DNA of 64,000 bases from the NCBI RefSeq assembly GCF_002878395.1, contig NC_061115.1, positions 89,384,156-89,448,155 of the forward strand. Direction: 5' to 3'. A program made the position numbers and the translations under genes. Below, in pieces: positions 25,788-37,877 of the stretch. Under the pieces are notes generated by a model. That model was not told the DNA's origin. It saw only the letters and a program-made list of their open reading frames with translations, and did not search any database. The stretch's first letter is position 1, and every line of letters begins with the position of its first letter. Origin of the DNA: Capsicum annuum. Lineage: Eukaryota; Streptophyta; Magnoliopsida; Solanales; Solanaceae.

Positions 25788-27303
25788 TTATAACACTCAA
25801 CTTACATGTCAATTTAGTGCAAGACAGTCGTCGTTAATATATTTACCCAACTTTGGAATCGGGGTCGAATACACAAGGAACAATATGAGTGGAGATTAAA
25901 CTAGTTTAAAACTAAAGCTACAAGTTAAAATCAAATAGATGATACGAAAAGATAAAATGGGGGTTTTTGATGATCAACAAATAATTGTTGGTCACTTTAG
26001 TTTTAGTGTTTGTAATCAAGAGTTTATGGAAAACCAAGAATTATGTTCACTAGGGGTTTTGGTACTTGATAGATGCTAATAGTGGTTCAAGATTCTCACA
26101 GTAGGTAGGACAACAGATTATCTTTATCGAAGTTATGCCTAAATGTCTCTCGACCTACTTAAGCATTTAATTTCCCAATCCTCTCGAACTTAAGGAATTT
26201 ATATTTATTAATCAGACTTCACCTCAGGTTAATCAACCTTGTTACAGCGTTGATTATTAAATGGAAGTTTAGTGTTTCCAAGTCCCCATTGATAATTCAC
26301 TTCCCACTATATTTGATTTCTTTCTCTAGCAAATCAAACAGGTGTTATCTGTCGTTTGCAACCAATAGACGATAATTAAAACCTCAGAATTATCAAGGAG
26401 TCCTATTACCTTTAGAATCTTGAACACGTAGCAACTTACCAAGACCTAACCCATAGATCCCATAATTTGGGTTAAAGGGATTTAGCCTCTCATAATGTAA
26501 TAATCGATACAACAAGTTGAATTCATAATTTGAAAGATGAACTTACAGTAAGATGAATAGCAACGAGTGTTTCTCAGATTAGATCAAAGTAGAAATCCCA
26601 ATGTAATGATTAAAATTTCTTCAAAGTAATTGCCTTTTCAAGCCAAGAAACTAGAGAGAGAAAATAACAAAAATATGTGTCTCAAAACTCAGGTTTAGAA
26701 CCCTTAAGAAAACCCTAAACAGTGCTTTAAATAGTTTATCCTAATTATGGAAACAAAATAATAAAGTTCAGCAATTCCTCGGATAGTTGATGCCATCTGT
26801 GATGCCCTATCAGGAGGCTGACGACTTATTACAAATATCGTCAGCTCCTATTTGCTTTTGGTATTCGCTGCCTTAGGCTGACAATGGTTTTGATAACCTA
26901 TTATCTCCTTGATGACTTATCTCGAATATCATCACGTCTCTACCTCAACTCCCATTTTCTGCCTTAGGCTGACGCCAATTTTGATGACCTATCTTCTCCT
27001 TGGCGGCTTATCACAAAATATTGTCACAACTCTTAACTCAAGTCCATTCTCTATGTAAGGCTAATGATGAAGCTGATAACTTATCACAGGGCTGATAACT
27101 TATCAGGAATGTTGTCAGCCACACTTCTCTTCTTTTCACTTCAGATTTTAACTCTTTTGCTTCCATCCTTGTTGGTTCTCTAGCATCTTAGCTTCTACTA
27201 TAAAATAAAAGATAAAATAATCAAAAATGACAAAATTTGCTTAAGACTTTGCAATTATTCTCAGTTAAAAGCTTCAAATGTCTTAGCATCAGCTCACACA
27301 TCA
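25788..27303 (-). repeat. 5' LTR (minus-strand sense) of non-autonomous element
   Basis: Partner of 21,783-23,299. Differences from it are mostly transitions, several at former CG sites (for example cgtc to catc or tgtc in the hairpin blocks). That points to methylation-linked decay after insertion. Confidence 0.9.
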
Positions 27304-28080
27304 ATACCTAGCTATATGTAGCTATGGTGTTACCGTATATCCCTCATTTTCATTGATTCAGATTGTATATTCATCCCTTGACTTTGTATACTTATATATA
27401 TATATGTTATTTTGCCTTTACTTTGTATATTGGCTAATGCTATATAGTATAGTGTTGAGATTCCTAAGTATGGAGGGAATAAGCTAGTTCATTCTTATTA
27501 CTTCCTTAGCCTTAACTTGCTAGTCTCTTGGACATGAATAGGATAGTTTATCATTATAATCTCATTGGATTTCTTATATTGTTGCTGGACAATTGAATGT
27601 AGTTTTCATTCTATTTATGTGTTATATATAGTTTCTTTATCTTTAGAGCTTAGTTGGTTGTTGCCTACTAAGTACCATTCGTTTGGTACACATACTATAC
27701 ATCTGCAGCCTACAGATTATAAGTATGGGTTATCGTCGTTGATGTATGCATCGTGCGGAGCAGCCTTGGTTCAGAGACCTAGAGTGAGCTCCTAACATTC
27801 GGAGTTTACTTATCTCTCTTTTATGCATTAGATTAGTCTTCATGTTATATTCGAAGATAAGTTATATCAATTTAATTCCCTTGTTATTTCCCTTTTGTAC
27901 TCTTGTTATATTAGGTTTTGGGATTTTATTATGTATTTGATTCTCTTATTTCCTCTATTCCGCATTCTTTTTTATATATATTTAGGTAATCCATTACTAG
28001 CCTTTTCAAACTATGGGATTGGCTTGCCTACTGGAGGGTTATAGAAGGCGTCGTCATGACTTAGTAAATTGAGTCCTGAT
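27304..28080 (+). mobile_element. LTR 3' part (4.3 kb family), right of nested insertion
   Basis: It matches 7,942-8,746 closely: actaagtaccattcgtttgg, the ttggcttgcctactgg block and the catgactt end. After 28,080 the sequence caatatgagatgaattctagg may be a ruined primer site, which would make this a 5' LTR. No internal region survives beyond it. Confidence 0.7.
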
Positions 28081-28330
28081 ACAATATGAGATGAATTCTA
28101 GGATTGTATCCCACCTGACTTCCTAACTCTATAGACTTATCGTGCTCCATTAAACTTTTCCAATACCTTGTATGCATAATCTGACAAGTTATGCATCGCC
28201 AACCATCTTGCAAACGCCTTTGGTAAATTTCACTCTTCACCATTTAAGTTTCAGAGTTCCGCCTTTCTAACCCTTGTCTTGGATCCCAGATTAACTATTA
28301 TATTTTGAGTGTCAAGTTAATTAGATGAAT
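28081..28330. other. Unresolved sequence
   Basis: No gene or repeat partner recognised. It could be the first bases of the internal region of the LTR element that ends at 28,080. Confidence 0.3.
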
Positions 28331-29257
28331 GTTGATAGTTTTAAATTACTGTTGTGGTATTCTTTTCCTAATCTCTAAATCTCTTTTAGAGTAAGTATCG
28401 AATACAGGCAAGTTCTTAACTTCTGCAGTCATTTAGAAAGCAATCACACCGAAGAAGATCACAATACATGCAAGAATATTGATCAAGAACGACTTTGCAC
28501 TTCCTCCACTTCGTCATTCCTCCATGGATCCCCAACCCTACTTAGGTGGTTTAGATGCTCATGTTTGCAAGAACATCCATTGAATTTATGAAAGCAAGCA
28601 TATGAATAATCTTATAATAATTGAAGAATAAAAACCAGAATCTCAAACTAATATTCAACAATGAAAACCAAGAACAAAGGATTCCAAGATTAAAACTCGA
28701 ATTTCAAAATCAATATAGTATTGTGAATATAAAGAGTGCATAAAAATACAAGAACATCAAAGGGATATTTATAGAATACATCAAAACACTAAAAATCCTA
28801 CCAAAAATGAAAAAGGAAAACCATGTCGGCAATAACTTATGGACCCACTTACGAGTTGTAAGTACTACTTACAAGGTCTAGGTAGGTCATAAGTATCAGA
28901 TCAAATCTCCATGTTACATAACAACCACTTATGATGGTATTTACGAGGGGTGTAAGTACCACTTATGACCCATAAGTAGCCCTTCGTAACTCTCAAAACA
29001 AACTTCAGACTTTAGATCTTTCAGAATAATTTTCTCTGACACTTACGATGGTCGTAAGAGTCACTTACAACTTGTAAGTGGGTCCGTAAGTGGCATCCTT
29101 TGCTTCACTTTAACTCTTTTTCTTCTTTTCAGCTCCAGAACCTAGTTTCCTGCAAAACAAACACAAAAACACATCACATCTAATAAAATGGCCTAAGTAC
29201 TTGCATATTTTTCAATTTTAAGCATCAAAAGTGCCACAAAATCATGGCATATCATCA
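28331..29257 (-). mobile_element. Candidate solo LTR, boundaries approximate
   Basis: On the minus strand it begins TGATGATATGCCATGATTTT at 29,257. It carries repeated cttacga/cttgtaag blocks (28,850-29,095) and resembles LTRs of the Tat type in its opening. The left border is not clear and I could not find a matching target duplication, so this is a tentative call. Confidence 0.35.
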
Positions 29258-30355
29258 GGTCATCACTAAGTTCAAGGAACTATCCTCCTTTAGTTGATTA
29301 TTCAACTAATAGGTTCTGCTTAATTTACAATTCTATCAAGAATCATACACCTTTACAAATCTTACTTCCTAGAACTTATTCAAACTTAAATTTAGGTTCT
29401 TTTGTTATATGATCACCTCCTCTTATCACAATCAATCCTACTATCAATATTCTAGAGAGGATATCTCATACTTCAACTGTACACAATATCGGGTTCACCC
29501 TTTTTAAGGTAGTAAAGACTTGTTGTACCTCTTAGAAGGTAAACTAATTCTTCTATTATTACACACCTTCACATACTAAACTCTATCAATCATCAAGTAA
29601 CTCATATAAACACAAACACCCATCAAAGGATCCACACAACACACAATATCACACAATTATATCATTAGTACATTAATTCTATGTTGTATACATCCAAATA
29701 TTATGCTCGTAGATCTAGACATGAAATCTCCCATAAACTACAGTCACTATATGCAACTAATCCCGGTCTACTATATATTAAACCATAACTTACATCGACC
29801 AATGATCTTGGAACAAGCAAGTCATACCATAGATACTCGTTCCATTTCCTCGGGACTTGGACTGCTCAATCATCTAACAAAAAAGTAGTTATAAGAGTAA
29901 TTAATCAATTACTCTACACATAAATACTTTAAAAATTTAAACCCACTAATTCTACTGTTATTCATAGTGTATAACAATATCCATGGGTCAATTGCCCATT
30001 AACTAGCTCTATCATATTCAACTCATCTTCACTAATGGTGTTTCAAGGCTAAATATTCCATTTTCTTTGAATTCAAGGTTCCCTAACCACCAATTTTATG
30101 TTTTAGAATCACTAATTCTTGCTAGAAATTATTAATTAACAAAGTAATTCTAGGTGATATTACTCCAACCCAAAGGTTTTCCCGAAAATACTGTGAACCT
30201 AGGGGTTAAATTCCCAAGAATTCCATCATTAAAGATTGTTTAAGGATTTTAGAATGTTAAAGGATTGAAATCAAAGATGATGCTGAAAAAATCTTACCTC
30301 AACAAAAATTTTCACCAAGAAGTTGGAAATTAGCCCTCCTACGGCTTTGGGGTAA
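29258..30355. other. Unresolved AT-rich DNA
   Basis: No open frame with recognisable domains and no second copy in the window. It forms the left flank of the central retrotransposon. It does not match the sequence on the right side of that element. Confidence 0.3.
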
Positions 30356-32829
30356 AGTTATACCTCGTATTTCTCAAGCTTAATTTAGCTCTAAGTACAT
30401 GAGTATTCCTATCTAATATTTTTAAAATACTCAGTATATTTTAGTTTTGAGCTTACCAATGCGTAGGAAATTCAGTTAGGCTTCCAATGATATAAGATCT
30501 GCCCAAATTTGATACCCGGGCGAGGATTTAGAGCCATTTTAGTAAAACAGTGTGCCAATTGGCACTTCAGCGCGTCGCGGAGGTATGCCAAATGGAAATT
30601 GTCAAAAATCAGTGCGCCAACGCGATAACACCACATCTCGGTGAGCTTCCAAGTATCATGAAGTGAAGCAATGCGATCCCATCGCGTTGTGCCAAGCCTT
30701 CAGTTCACAATTGTCGACTTCCAGTGACACGGCGCCAAGGTTGAAAATCGGGAAATTTTAGTTAATTCCAAGTTTTAAATTCTAAGGGCTTTTACGTATT
30801 TTTCCCTCATTTTAGTCAGCCTAAACACGGGATTAAAGCCCTAAATAGCCTAATATCTTATTAATTCGCACTTATCTCAAGAAAAAAATTATTTTATCTC
30901 AATTAGCAAACCCTAGCTCTCAAGAAATCAAGAACAAAGCTCAAGAAACTCACTAAGAACTCCAAGAACTCATCAATTCAGGTATGTTAGGTGTTCATTC
31001 ATGGGTCCCTTTCACCCATGAAGCCCAAGAACCTCTTTTTAAATTTACAAGTTATAGGTTCATTATTTCAATGCTTGAAATTGATTGTATGCATATATAT
31101 GATGTTAATTTGGTGTTCAATCCATGATTATGATAAGATTCATGAAAAATAGAATAGTATTTATGGGGAATTATATGAATTTTCAAGTTTGGATATTTTA
31201 GTTGCAATGCTTATATGTTATCCATGATTATGTGCATAAATTTATGCTCCCGAAGTGTTTGATAAAATGTCCATATGAATTAAATTATCCAATCATGACA
31301 TGCTAGTATATGTACAAGCTTATGCCCTACAAGTGTTTGATAAAATGTCTCTATGAATGAATTATGGACAAGTAATTATTGTTATGTCTTTCAAGATTAT
31401 GCTATGCTTTATTTTTATGCTATCGAGTCCTAGGGTTTTTAATACCCGACAATTTAGTTGTTTACCTAGATCCAGTGTTAGTTACAAAATAGTATCAGTT
31501 GTGTCACAATCAGTAGAATTCAGTCAGCTATAGAACTCAGTAGAACTCGGTCAGTTACAAAACTTAGGAAAAATCAGTAAACTCAGTTTCAGTCCAGTAG
31601 AGTTCAGTATACTCAGTTTAGTATCTTTCAGTTGGGAGTAGGATTCAACACCGAGTAAACCCAAGGATGGGGCTCACCTACCAGTAGAGGGTGTGATCCT
31701 TAGAAGCATCTCCTTTTAGGCAAGTTGCTTCGTTCCAAACCTTTCTCTAATAATAAGTTAAGCTTTTAAGAAGTTGCCCTTTAAAGAAATGGATCCTTGC
31801 ATTCTTGAACTACGTAGCCAATGTAAGTTGAGACATTAACCTACTAGTTAAGGGTTGATAAGGTGTTTTAACCTACCAATTGAGGGTTCCACCGTTCTCA
31901 TTATAGTACCTGCCAGATGAGGGTAACTTGTCAGTGTTATTACTCGTGGCATGGTACTAACACCCTTCCAACTGGGGTTATAGGTTGGACCCCAAATCTA
32001 CTCGGAAAAATGGTATATCGGTTAGATGATTACTTCCCACAGTCTCAGTTTCAGTCTCAGGATAGAACTCAGTTCAATTTTATAGAATCAAGACTGTTAG
32101 ATACAGTCAATCAGTTTCAGTAACTCAGCTATCAGTAATCTCAGATATCAGTTACTCAATTATTAGAACTCATAACTCAGCTTCAGTAAAAGCTCAATTA
32201 TAGTAGACACGCATATGCATATTATTGCATACTCAATACTTATAGCAGTTCCAGTTATCCATGTACTTTCACATTCAGTTACTCTATATCATTTAGTCAA
32301 TTATTGTTCATGTATATGAACCCTTGCATTTAGCCTTACCTCGTCAAGCATACCAGTACATTCCACATACTGACGCATACGCTTTCTTTGCACTATGATG
32401 TCTCATATCATAGGTTCGGACGCTCAGGTTCCTGACTATGCATAGATAGATCCAGTTATCAGCAGCAGTTTCAGTATGAGTCCTCATCTATCGAGGGCAT
32501 GCTTTTATTTCAGTATTCCAATTTATTAGTAGTTAATTAGTCGAAGTTAGTTGGGGGCTTATCCCATCAACTCCACCTTCAGACAGTTCAGTTAGAGGCT
32601 TTTTAGACTAGACTTTCAGAAATTATTCAGTTTTGAAGATTATTATTACAGTTGATATTCTTTATTAGTATTTCAGATTTTAAACCTTATGGCATTTCAG
32701 CCTATTTTCTGCTTTTATAACATTATTATTATTCAGTGCTCACATCAGATATTAGTCATTGGTTATCTTGTGGTCCTTTAGGGTCGTAAGCACCGTGTAG
32801 CATCCGGGGTACAAACTCGGGGCTTTACA
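30356..32829 (+). repeat. 5' LTR of central gypsy element
   Basis: 2,474 bp, ending tttaca before the primer site. The opening agttatacctcg is an altered tgtaataccccg. It aligns with the 3' LTR throughout but has about 80 bp (near 31,710-31,790) that the 3' LTR lacks. Confidence 0.9.
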
Positions 32830-32833
32830 AACT

Positions 32834-32845
32834 TGGTATCAGAGC
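32834..32845 (+). other. Primer binding site, Met-tRNA type
   Basis: tggtatcagagc, exact match to the common plant site, four bases after the LTR. Confidence 0.9.
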
Positions 32846-33049
32846 CTAAGGTTCAACAGTCCTAGGGAGTCTAAAAGTCGCATCGAGTAGAGTCTTGTGT
32901 ATGGGTGTGTAGCACACCACATTTATGGACAGGAGGCTATGATATGTTTTAGGAAAAGTTTTCCTTCTTTTAGTGTTCATGTCGTGCGAGTGAGCATGAG
33001 CTCAAGTTAAACTTTCAGTTTAATTCATTTTTCCTTCTGTTCACAGAAC

Positions 33050-34200
33050 ATGCCTCCCAAAAAGACTAACAAAGAAGGACCGTAAATCAGTCAGCACCTC
33101 ATCCTATTCAGGCAGATCCCCTGGATGAGTATGTCTCTAATGCAGAATTTAAAGTTACATTCACTACTCTAGCCAACTTCGTAATAGCTTAGAATGAACG
33201 GCCAGCTGCAGTTCAGGCCAACCCAATGGCCAATACTGCTGCAGCTAGGATTTGGGACTTCACCTAAATGAATCCTCCCCTATTCTCGGGATCTATGTCA
33301 GAAAAAGATCCACAAGAGTTCCTCGATCAGGTTCAGAAAGTCACAAATATTATGGGAGTGACTTCTAGTGAGAGTGCCGAGTTAGCTGATTATCAGCTAT
33401 AAGATGTAGATCATACATGGTTTAAGCAGTGAAAGGTAGACAGGGGCACAGATGCAGAGCCCATAGAGTGGGAAGAGTTTACTACTGCTTTTCTAAATAG
33501 ATTCTTTCTCTTACAGCTGAGAGAAGCCAAGGTGTTAGAGTTCATCAATCTCAAGCAGGGAAGTATGAGCGTGAATGAATATTCTCTCAAGTTTACTCAG
33601 TTATCCAGGTATGCTCCCCATGTAGTGGCAGACAGTAAGTCCAAAATGAGCAAGTTCGTGTCTGAGGTGTCAGATAGTATGGTTAAGATGTGCAGAACTG
33701 CAATGTTGATTAAGGAGATGGACATATCTAGGCTTATTTTCCCTGCTCAGCAGATAGAAGAGGCAAAGAATAGAGAGAGAGGCAGAATAGATAGCTTTAA
33801 TTTTTATCAACCTAAGTCAGGGGCCGGTAACCGTTCCCAGTTTCGTTCAAAGTCTTCAATTCCAGCTCTGTCTTTAGCCAGTGCTCCAGTACCTAAGTTC
33901 GAAAATGGTAACAAAGATAGGGCTCCAGCTCTAAATCTCAGGGTAGTATCAGCCATGCTCGAACAAATCCTCTTTGTCAGACATATGGTAAAAACCATCA
34001 GGGTATCTATAGAGCTGGCAGTGTTGTTTGTTTCGAGTGTGGAAAGCCAAGCCACAAAGTTATAGATTATCCCCAGTCAAGTTATCAGGGTAATATAATC
34101 ATCCTTCAGCTCAGTTGGGTCGCCCAAATCAGCAGGGTGCCGCTTTCGGTGCCACCAGTGGGCAATGCCTAAACAGGGTTTATGCACTTCAGTCCAAACA
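33050..34200 (+). pseudogene. gag pseudogene of central gypsy element
   Basis: It starts with ATG at 33,050 (MPPKKTN) and encodes the capsid-like Gag that would package element RNA. The core REAKVLEFINLKQGSM, YSLKFTQLSRYAPHVV is followed by a Ser/Pro-rich linker and a zinc knuckle at about 34,026-34,073 (CFECGKPSHKVIDY), in which the last Cys has become Tyr. A frameshift lies near 33,080. In-frame stops at 33,190, 33,265, 33,400 and 33,430 each sit where the family has Gln or Trp. A one-base deletion near 33,926 shifts the linker. The protein cannot be made whole. Confidence 0.9.
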
Positions 34201-34229
34201 AGATCAAGAAAATTCTCCTGATATAGTCA

Positions 34230-34600
34230 CTAGTACGTTACAAATCTTTCATTTACATGTTTACGCCTAGATATATCTAGGAGATTTATCTTTCATAACT
34301 CCTTATATAGCCATTAACTTCGGAGTCAACCCAGAAATCCTAGTAGAGCCGTTCTCAGTTTCTACCCCAGTGGGTAAATCTATCATAGCCTAATGGGTAT
34401 ACAAGAACTGTCCAGTTATGATATCTCAGAAAGTTACTTCAGCTTACCTTGTAGAGCTAGAGATGGAGAATTTTGATGTCATTCTTCGCATAGATTGGCT
34501 TCATTCATGCTCTGCCTCAGTTGATTGTAGAAACAGAATAGTTCATTTTTAGTTTCCAAATGAACCAGTCTTTGAATAGAGGGGTAATACCTCAGCGCTT
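34230..34600 (+). pseudogene. Aspartic protease region, decayed
   Basis: Readable family landmarks include SFITPYIA, the stretch up to FDVILRIDWLHSC, and a following RIVHF block. The catalytic Asp-Ser/Thr-Gly triad expected upstream of SFITPYIA is not intact (YLGDLSF). In family members the FDVILGMDWL motif closes the domain; here Gly-Met reads Arg-Ile. Stops occur in the QWVYKN and VHFQFP positions (both Gln sites). Confidence 0.75.
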
Positions 34601-35511
34601 ATGGGTCAGTTGATTTCATACCTTAGAGCGAAAAAAATAATATCCAAGGGATGTGTCCATCATCTTGTTCGAGTCAACAACTATAGTTCAGAGACTCCCA
34701 GTCTTGAGTCAGTCCTAGTATTAAATAAATTATTAGATGCGTTTCCTAAAGATCTTCCTGGAGTTCCTCCCGAAAGGGAAATTGACTTCGGAATAGACCT
34801 TATTCCAGGGACTTAGCCTATATCTATTCTGCTATATAGAATGGCACCAGCAAAACTCAAAGAGTTAAAAAAGTAGTTAAAAAATCTCCTGGATAAGGGA
34901 TTCATCAGACCCAGCATTTCCCCGTGGGGTGCACCAGTCTTATTCGTGCGTAAGAAAGACAGTTCTCTTAGAATGTGTATAGACTTCCGTCAGTTGAACA
35001 GAATCACAGTTAAGAACAAATATCCACTTCCCAGAATTGATAACTTATTTGACCAACTTCAGGGTGCCAGTTACTTTTCTAAGATAGACCTTAGATCAGG
35101 CTATCATCAGCTCAGAGTTAGGGAATATAACATTCTGAAAATAGCTTTCAGAACCCGATATGGTCACTTCAAGTTTCTAGTCATGTCCTTTGGTCTTACA
35201 AATGCCCCAGTAGTTTTCATTGACTTAATGATTTCGTGTTCAAGCAGTACTTGGCCATGTTCATTATAGTCTTCATCGGTGGCATTATTATCTATTCCCG
35301 TAGCGAGAATAATCACGCAAATCACCTCAGAATCATACTTCAGGCTCTTAGAACTCATCAGTTGTTTGCCAAACTTAGTAAGTGCGAATTTTGGCTTAGG
35401 TCAGTAGCATTTCTTAATCATATTGTTTCCGATGATGGCATTAGAGTTGATCCTAAAAAGAATGAGGTGGTAAGAAACTGGCCTAGACCCATCTCTCTAT
35501 TAGATATTTAG
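34601..35511 (+). pseudogene. Reverse transcriptase, catalytic Asp pair changed to Gly-Gly
   Basis: Domain order is textbook: [82 protein letters not shown] frameshift after [11 protein letters not shown] moves to the frame starting about 35,236. The active-site box, normally FIDDILIYS in this family, reads FIGGIIIYS with ggt ggc at 35,278-35,283. Both metal-binding Asp codons are therefore lost. Stops at Gln sites lie near 34,814 and 34,874. The enzyme would be inactive even if the frame were open. Confidence 0.92.
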
Positions 35512-36180
35512 AGTTCTTGGGATTAGATGGTTATTACCATTAGTTTGTTAAAAGGTTTTTGTCTATTGCATCCCCCATGTCCAGATTGACTCAAAAGAAA
35601 GTCCAGTTTCAGTGGTCAGATTCTTGCGAGAAGAGTTTTCAGGAGTTGAAGACTCGACTCACCTCAGCCCTAATCTTGACTCTACCAGATGGTTCAGATA
35701 GGTTTGTTATGTACTGTGATGCATCTAAAGTAGGTTTAGGTTGTGTCCTCATGCAGAGAGGTAAGGTCATAGCCTATGCCTCTAGACAGCTTAAGCCCCA
35801 TGAGAATAATTACCTGACTCATGATCTTGAGTTAGCAGCTGTAGTGTTTGCCTTAAAGATTTGGAGGCATTATTTGTATCGGGTGCATGTTGATGTGTTC
35901 ACATATCACAAGAGCTTGTAGTATGTCTTTTCACAGAAAGATTTGAATTTACGTCAGAGAAGGTGGTTAGAGTTATTGAAATATTATGATATGAGTGTTC
36001 TATATTATCCAGGCAAGGCCGATGTAGTGGTCGATGCTCTCAGTAGATTGTTGATGGGTAGTGTTGCTCACGTTGAGGATGATAAGAAGAAGTTAGTTCT
36101 GGAAGTTCATCAGCTTTCCCAACTAGGTGTTTGCTTAGTCGATTCAGTAAAGGGCAGTGTATGGGTGTAGAATAGTTCAA
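35512..36180 (+). pseudogene. RNase H domain, decayed
   Basis: After a frame change the sequence reads [18 protein letters not shown], then [22 protein letters not shown] and WRHYLY, the Ty3/gypsy RNase H fold with its first catalytic Asp (YCDAS) and Glu (DLELAA) present. A stop at about 35,918 replaces the Gln of the family SLQYVF motif. A second near 36,168 sits at another Gln site. It continues through RQRRWLELLKYYD and the GKADVVVDALSR linker that leads to integrase. Confidence 0.88.
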
Positions 36181-37600
36181 AATCATCTCTAGTTTCTGAA
36201 ATGAAGGAAAAGCAGGATAGAGATCCCAGTCTAGTGAAGTTGAAAGAGCCAATCAGATATCAAAAACTAGAGCTTTACTCCCAAGAGGGAGATGGTGTGT
36301 TGCATTTCCAGGGTCGTTTATGTGTGCAGGTCTAGATGACTTAAGGCAACGAATTCTTGCAAAAGCACATGGTACGTGATACTCCATTCATCTAGGGGCC
36401 ACTAAGATGTACCATAATTTATGGGAGATTTATTGGTGGAGTGGGATGAAGAGGGATATTACAGAGTTTGTAGCTAAGTGCTTTACATATCAGTAGGTTA
36501 AGATTGAGCATCAGAAGCCTAGTGGGTCCATGCAGGAGTTTAGTATTCCCACATAGAAATGGGACAAAGTAAGCATGGACTTTGTGACTGGTTTGCCTCA
36601 TACTCTTCATCAACATAATTCCATTTGGGTTATCATAGACAAGATGACCAACAGTCGAGGACTATGCCAAACTCTATATCAGAGAGTTGGTCAGGTTACA
36701 CGGAGTCCCAGTATCTATCATATCAGATAGAGCTACCCAGTTTACCTCTTATTTTTGGAAAGTATTCCAAAAGGGTCTTGGTACCGGAGTTCACCTCAGT
36801 ACAGCCTTTCACCCTCAGACAGATGGTCAAGCAGAAAGGACCATTCAGACTCTAGAAGATATGTTAAGAGCCTGCGTTGTCGATTTTATGGGTAGTTGGG
36901 ATGACCACTTGCCTTTGATCGAATTCGCATACAATAATAGTTATTATTCCAGTATTCAGATGGCTCCATTTGAGGATCTTTATGGTAGGAGATATAGATC
37001 TCCAATTGGTTGGTTTGAGGTAGGTGAGGCTGCAGTTGTAGGGCCTGACTTAGTATTTGATGCCTTAGAGAAAGTTTAGCTGATCAGAGAAAGGCTTAGG
37101 GCTGCCTAGAGCTGACAAAAATCATATGCAGATATGAGGAGAAAGGATCTCGAGTTTGAGATCGGTGATTTTGTGTTCTTGAAAATCTCTCCCATAAAGT
37201 GGGTAAAGAGGTTCAGCAAGAAGGGAAAGCTCAGTCCCCGATATGTTGGTCTGCATAGAATTCTCAGTCATTTCGAAAAGGTAGCTTATGAGCTCGAGTT
37301 GCTTTTAGATCTAGCTTTAGTACACCCACTGTTCCACGTCTCCTTGCTAAAGAAATGCATTGGTAACCCAAAACTCATAGTTCCCTTAGAGGGTGTAGAT
37401 ATCAGAATGATCTCTCTTTTAAAGAGGTTTCGGTCTAGATCCTCAATCGTCAGATTCGCAAACTAAGGAACAAAAAATTTCCCTTGGTCAAAGTGCTTTG
37501 GCGGACTCAGTCTATTGAGGAAGCTACTTAGGAAGCAGAAGCAGATATGCGGACCATGTATCCTCACCTCTTCTCTGCAAACTCAGATTCAGTTTAAGGT
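36181..37600 (+). pseudogene. Integrase with GPY/F module and chromodomain-like tail
   Basis: The N-terminal zinc-binding part keeps the His region (HLGATKMYHNLW) but its Cys pair reads CFTYQ, one Cys lost. Of the catalytic D,D-E residues, [17 protein letters not shown] and AERTIQTLE are all present. The GPY/F module follows (KGKLSPRYVGLHRILSHFEK, Gly-Pro replaced by Gly-Leu). The tail RNKKFPLVKVLWR...EAEADMRTMYPHLF is chromodomain-like and typical of chromoviruses. Stops lie at Arg (CGA), Gln and Trp positions near 36,370, 36,495, 36,555, 37,077, 37,108, 37,114 and 37,541. Frames shift between 36,300 and 36,690. Confidence 0.88.
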
Positions 37601-37862
37601 AACAGTCTTCCTTAGCTCTACTTAGTTCCATGTTCAGTTACAGTTATGAACTTGGTATTCTTTACCGTTGCATATCAAATCATTCATTCACGAATTAGTT
37701 CAGTCATGTACCCATACATCAGATATGTAAGTTCAGTATAAGAACTCAGCTTGTCAGTAGCTTAAGTCATGTATTTTGTGCATCAGATATGCATGTTCAG
37801 TGGATAAGCTCAGTCTATCAGTGTTTCTCATCTTAGTCAGTCTCATTCGAGGACAAATATTC

Positions 37863-37877
37863 CCAAGGGGAAAATAT
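37863..37877 (+). other. Polypurine tract
   Basis: ccaaggggaaaatat directly before the 3' LTR, preceded by cattcgaggacaaatattcc. It is the plus-strand primer site of the element. Confidence 0.75.

Larger units (their letters stand above)
21783..27303 (-). mobile_element. Complete non-autonomous LTR retrotransposon (Tat/Athila-like signals)
   Basis: Two direct LTRs (21,783-23,299 and 25,788-27,303; 1,517 and 1,516 bp, roughly 90% alike by eye) flank a 2.49 kb interior and are bounded by ATACC duplications. The Asp-tRNA primer site lies next to the right-hand LTR, so the element reads on the minus strand. Next to the left LTR, minus strand, is TTGCTTGAGGACAAACAG followed by an altered polypurine tract, a layout I know from Tat/Athila-type elements. 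The interior has no reverse transcriptase or integrase, only a possible gag remnant. It must have been moved by enzymes of another element, like known LARD-type elements. Confidence 0.85.

Noticed and set aside
22815..27117. Covariation in the hairpin arms between the two LTRs
   Set aside because: The apparent paired changes (for example cg to tg on one arm and ca on the other) are explained by deamination at CG sites on either strand. Two copies cannot prove selection for pairing.
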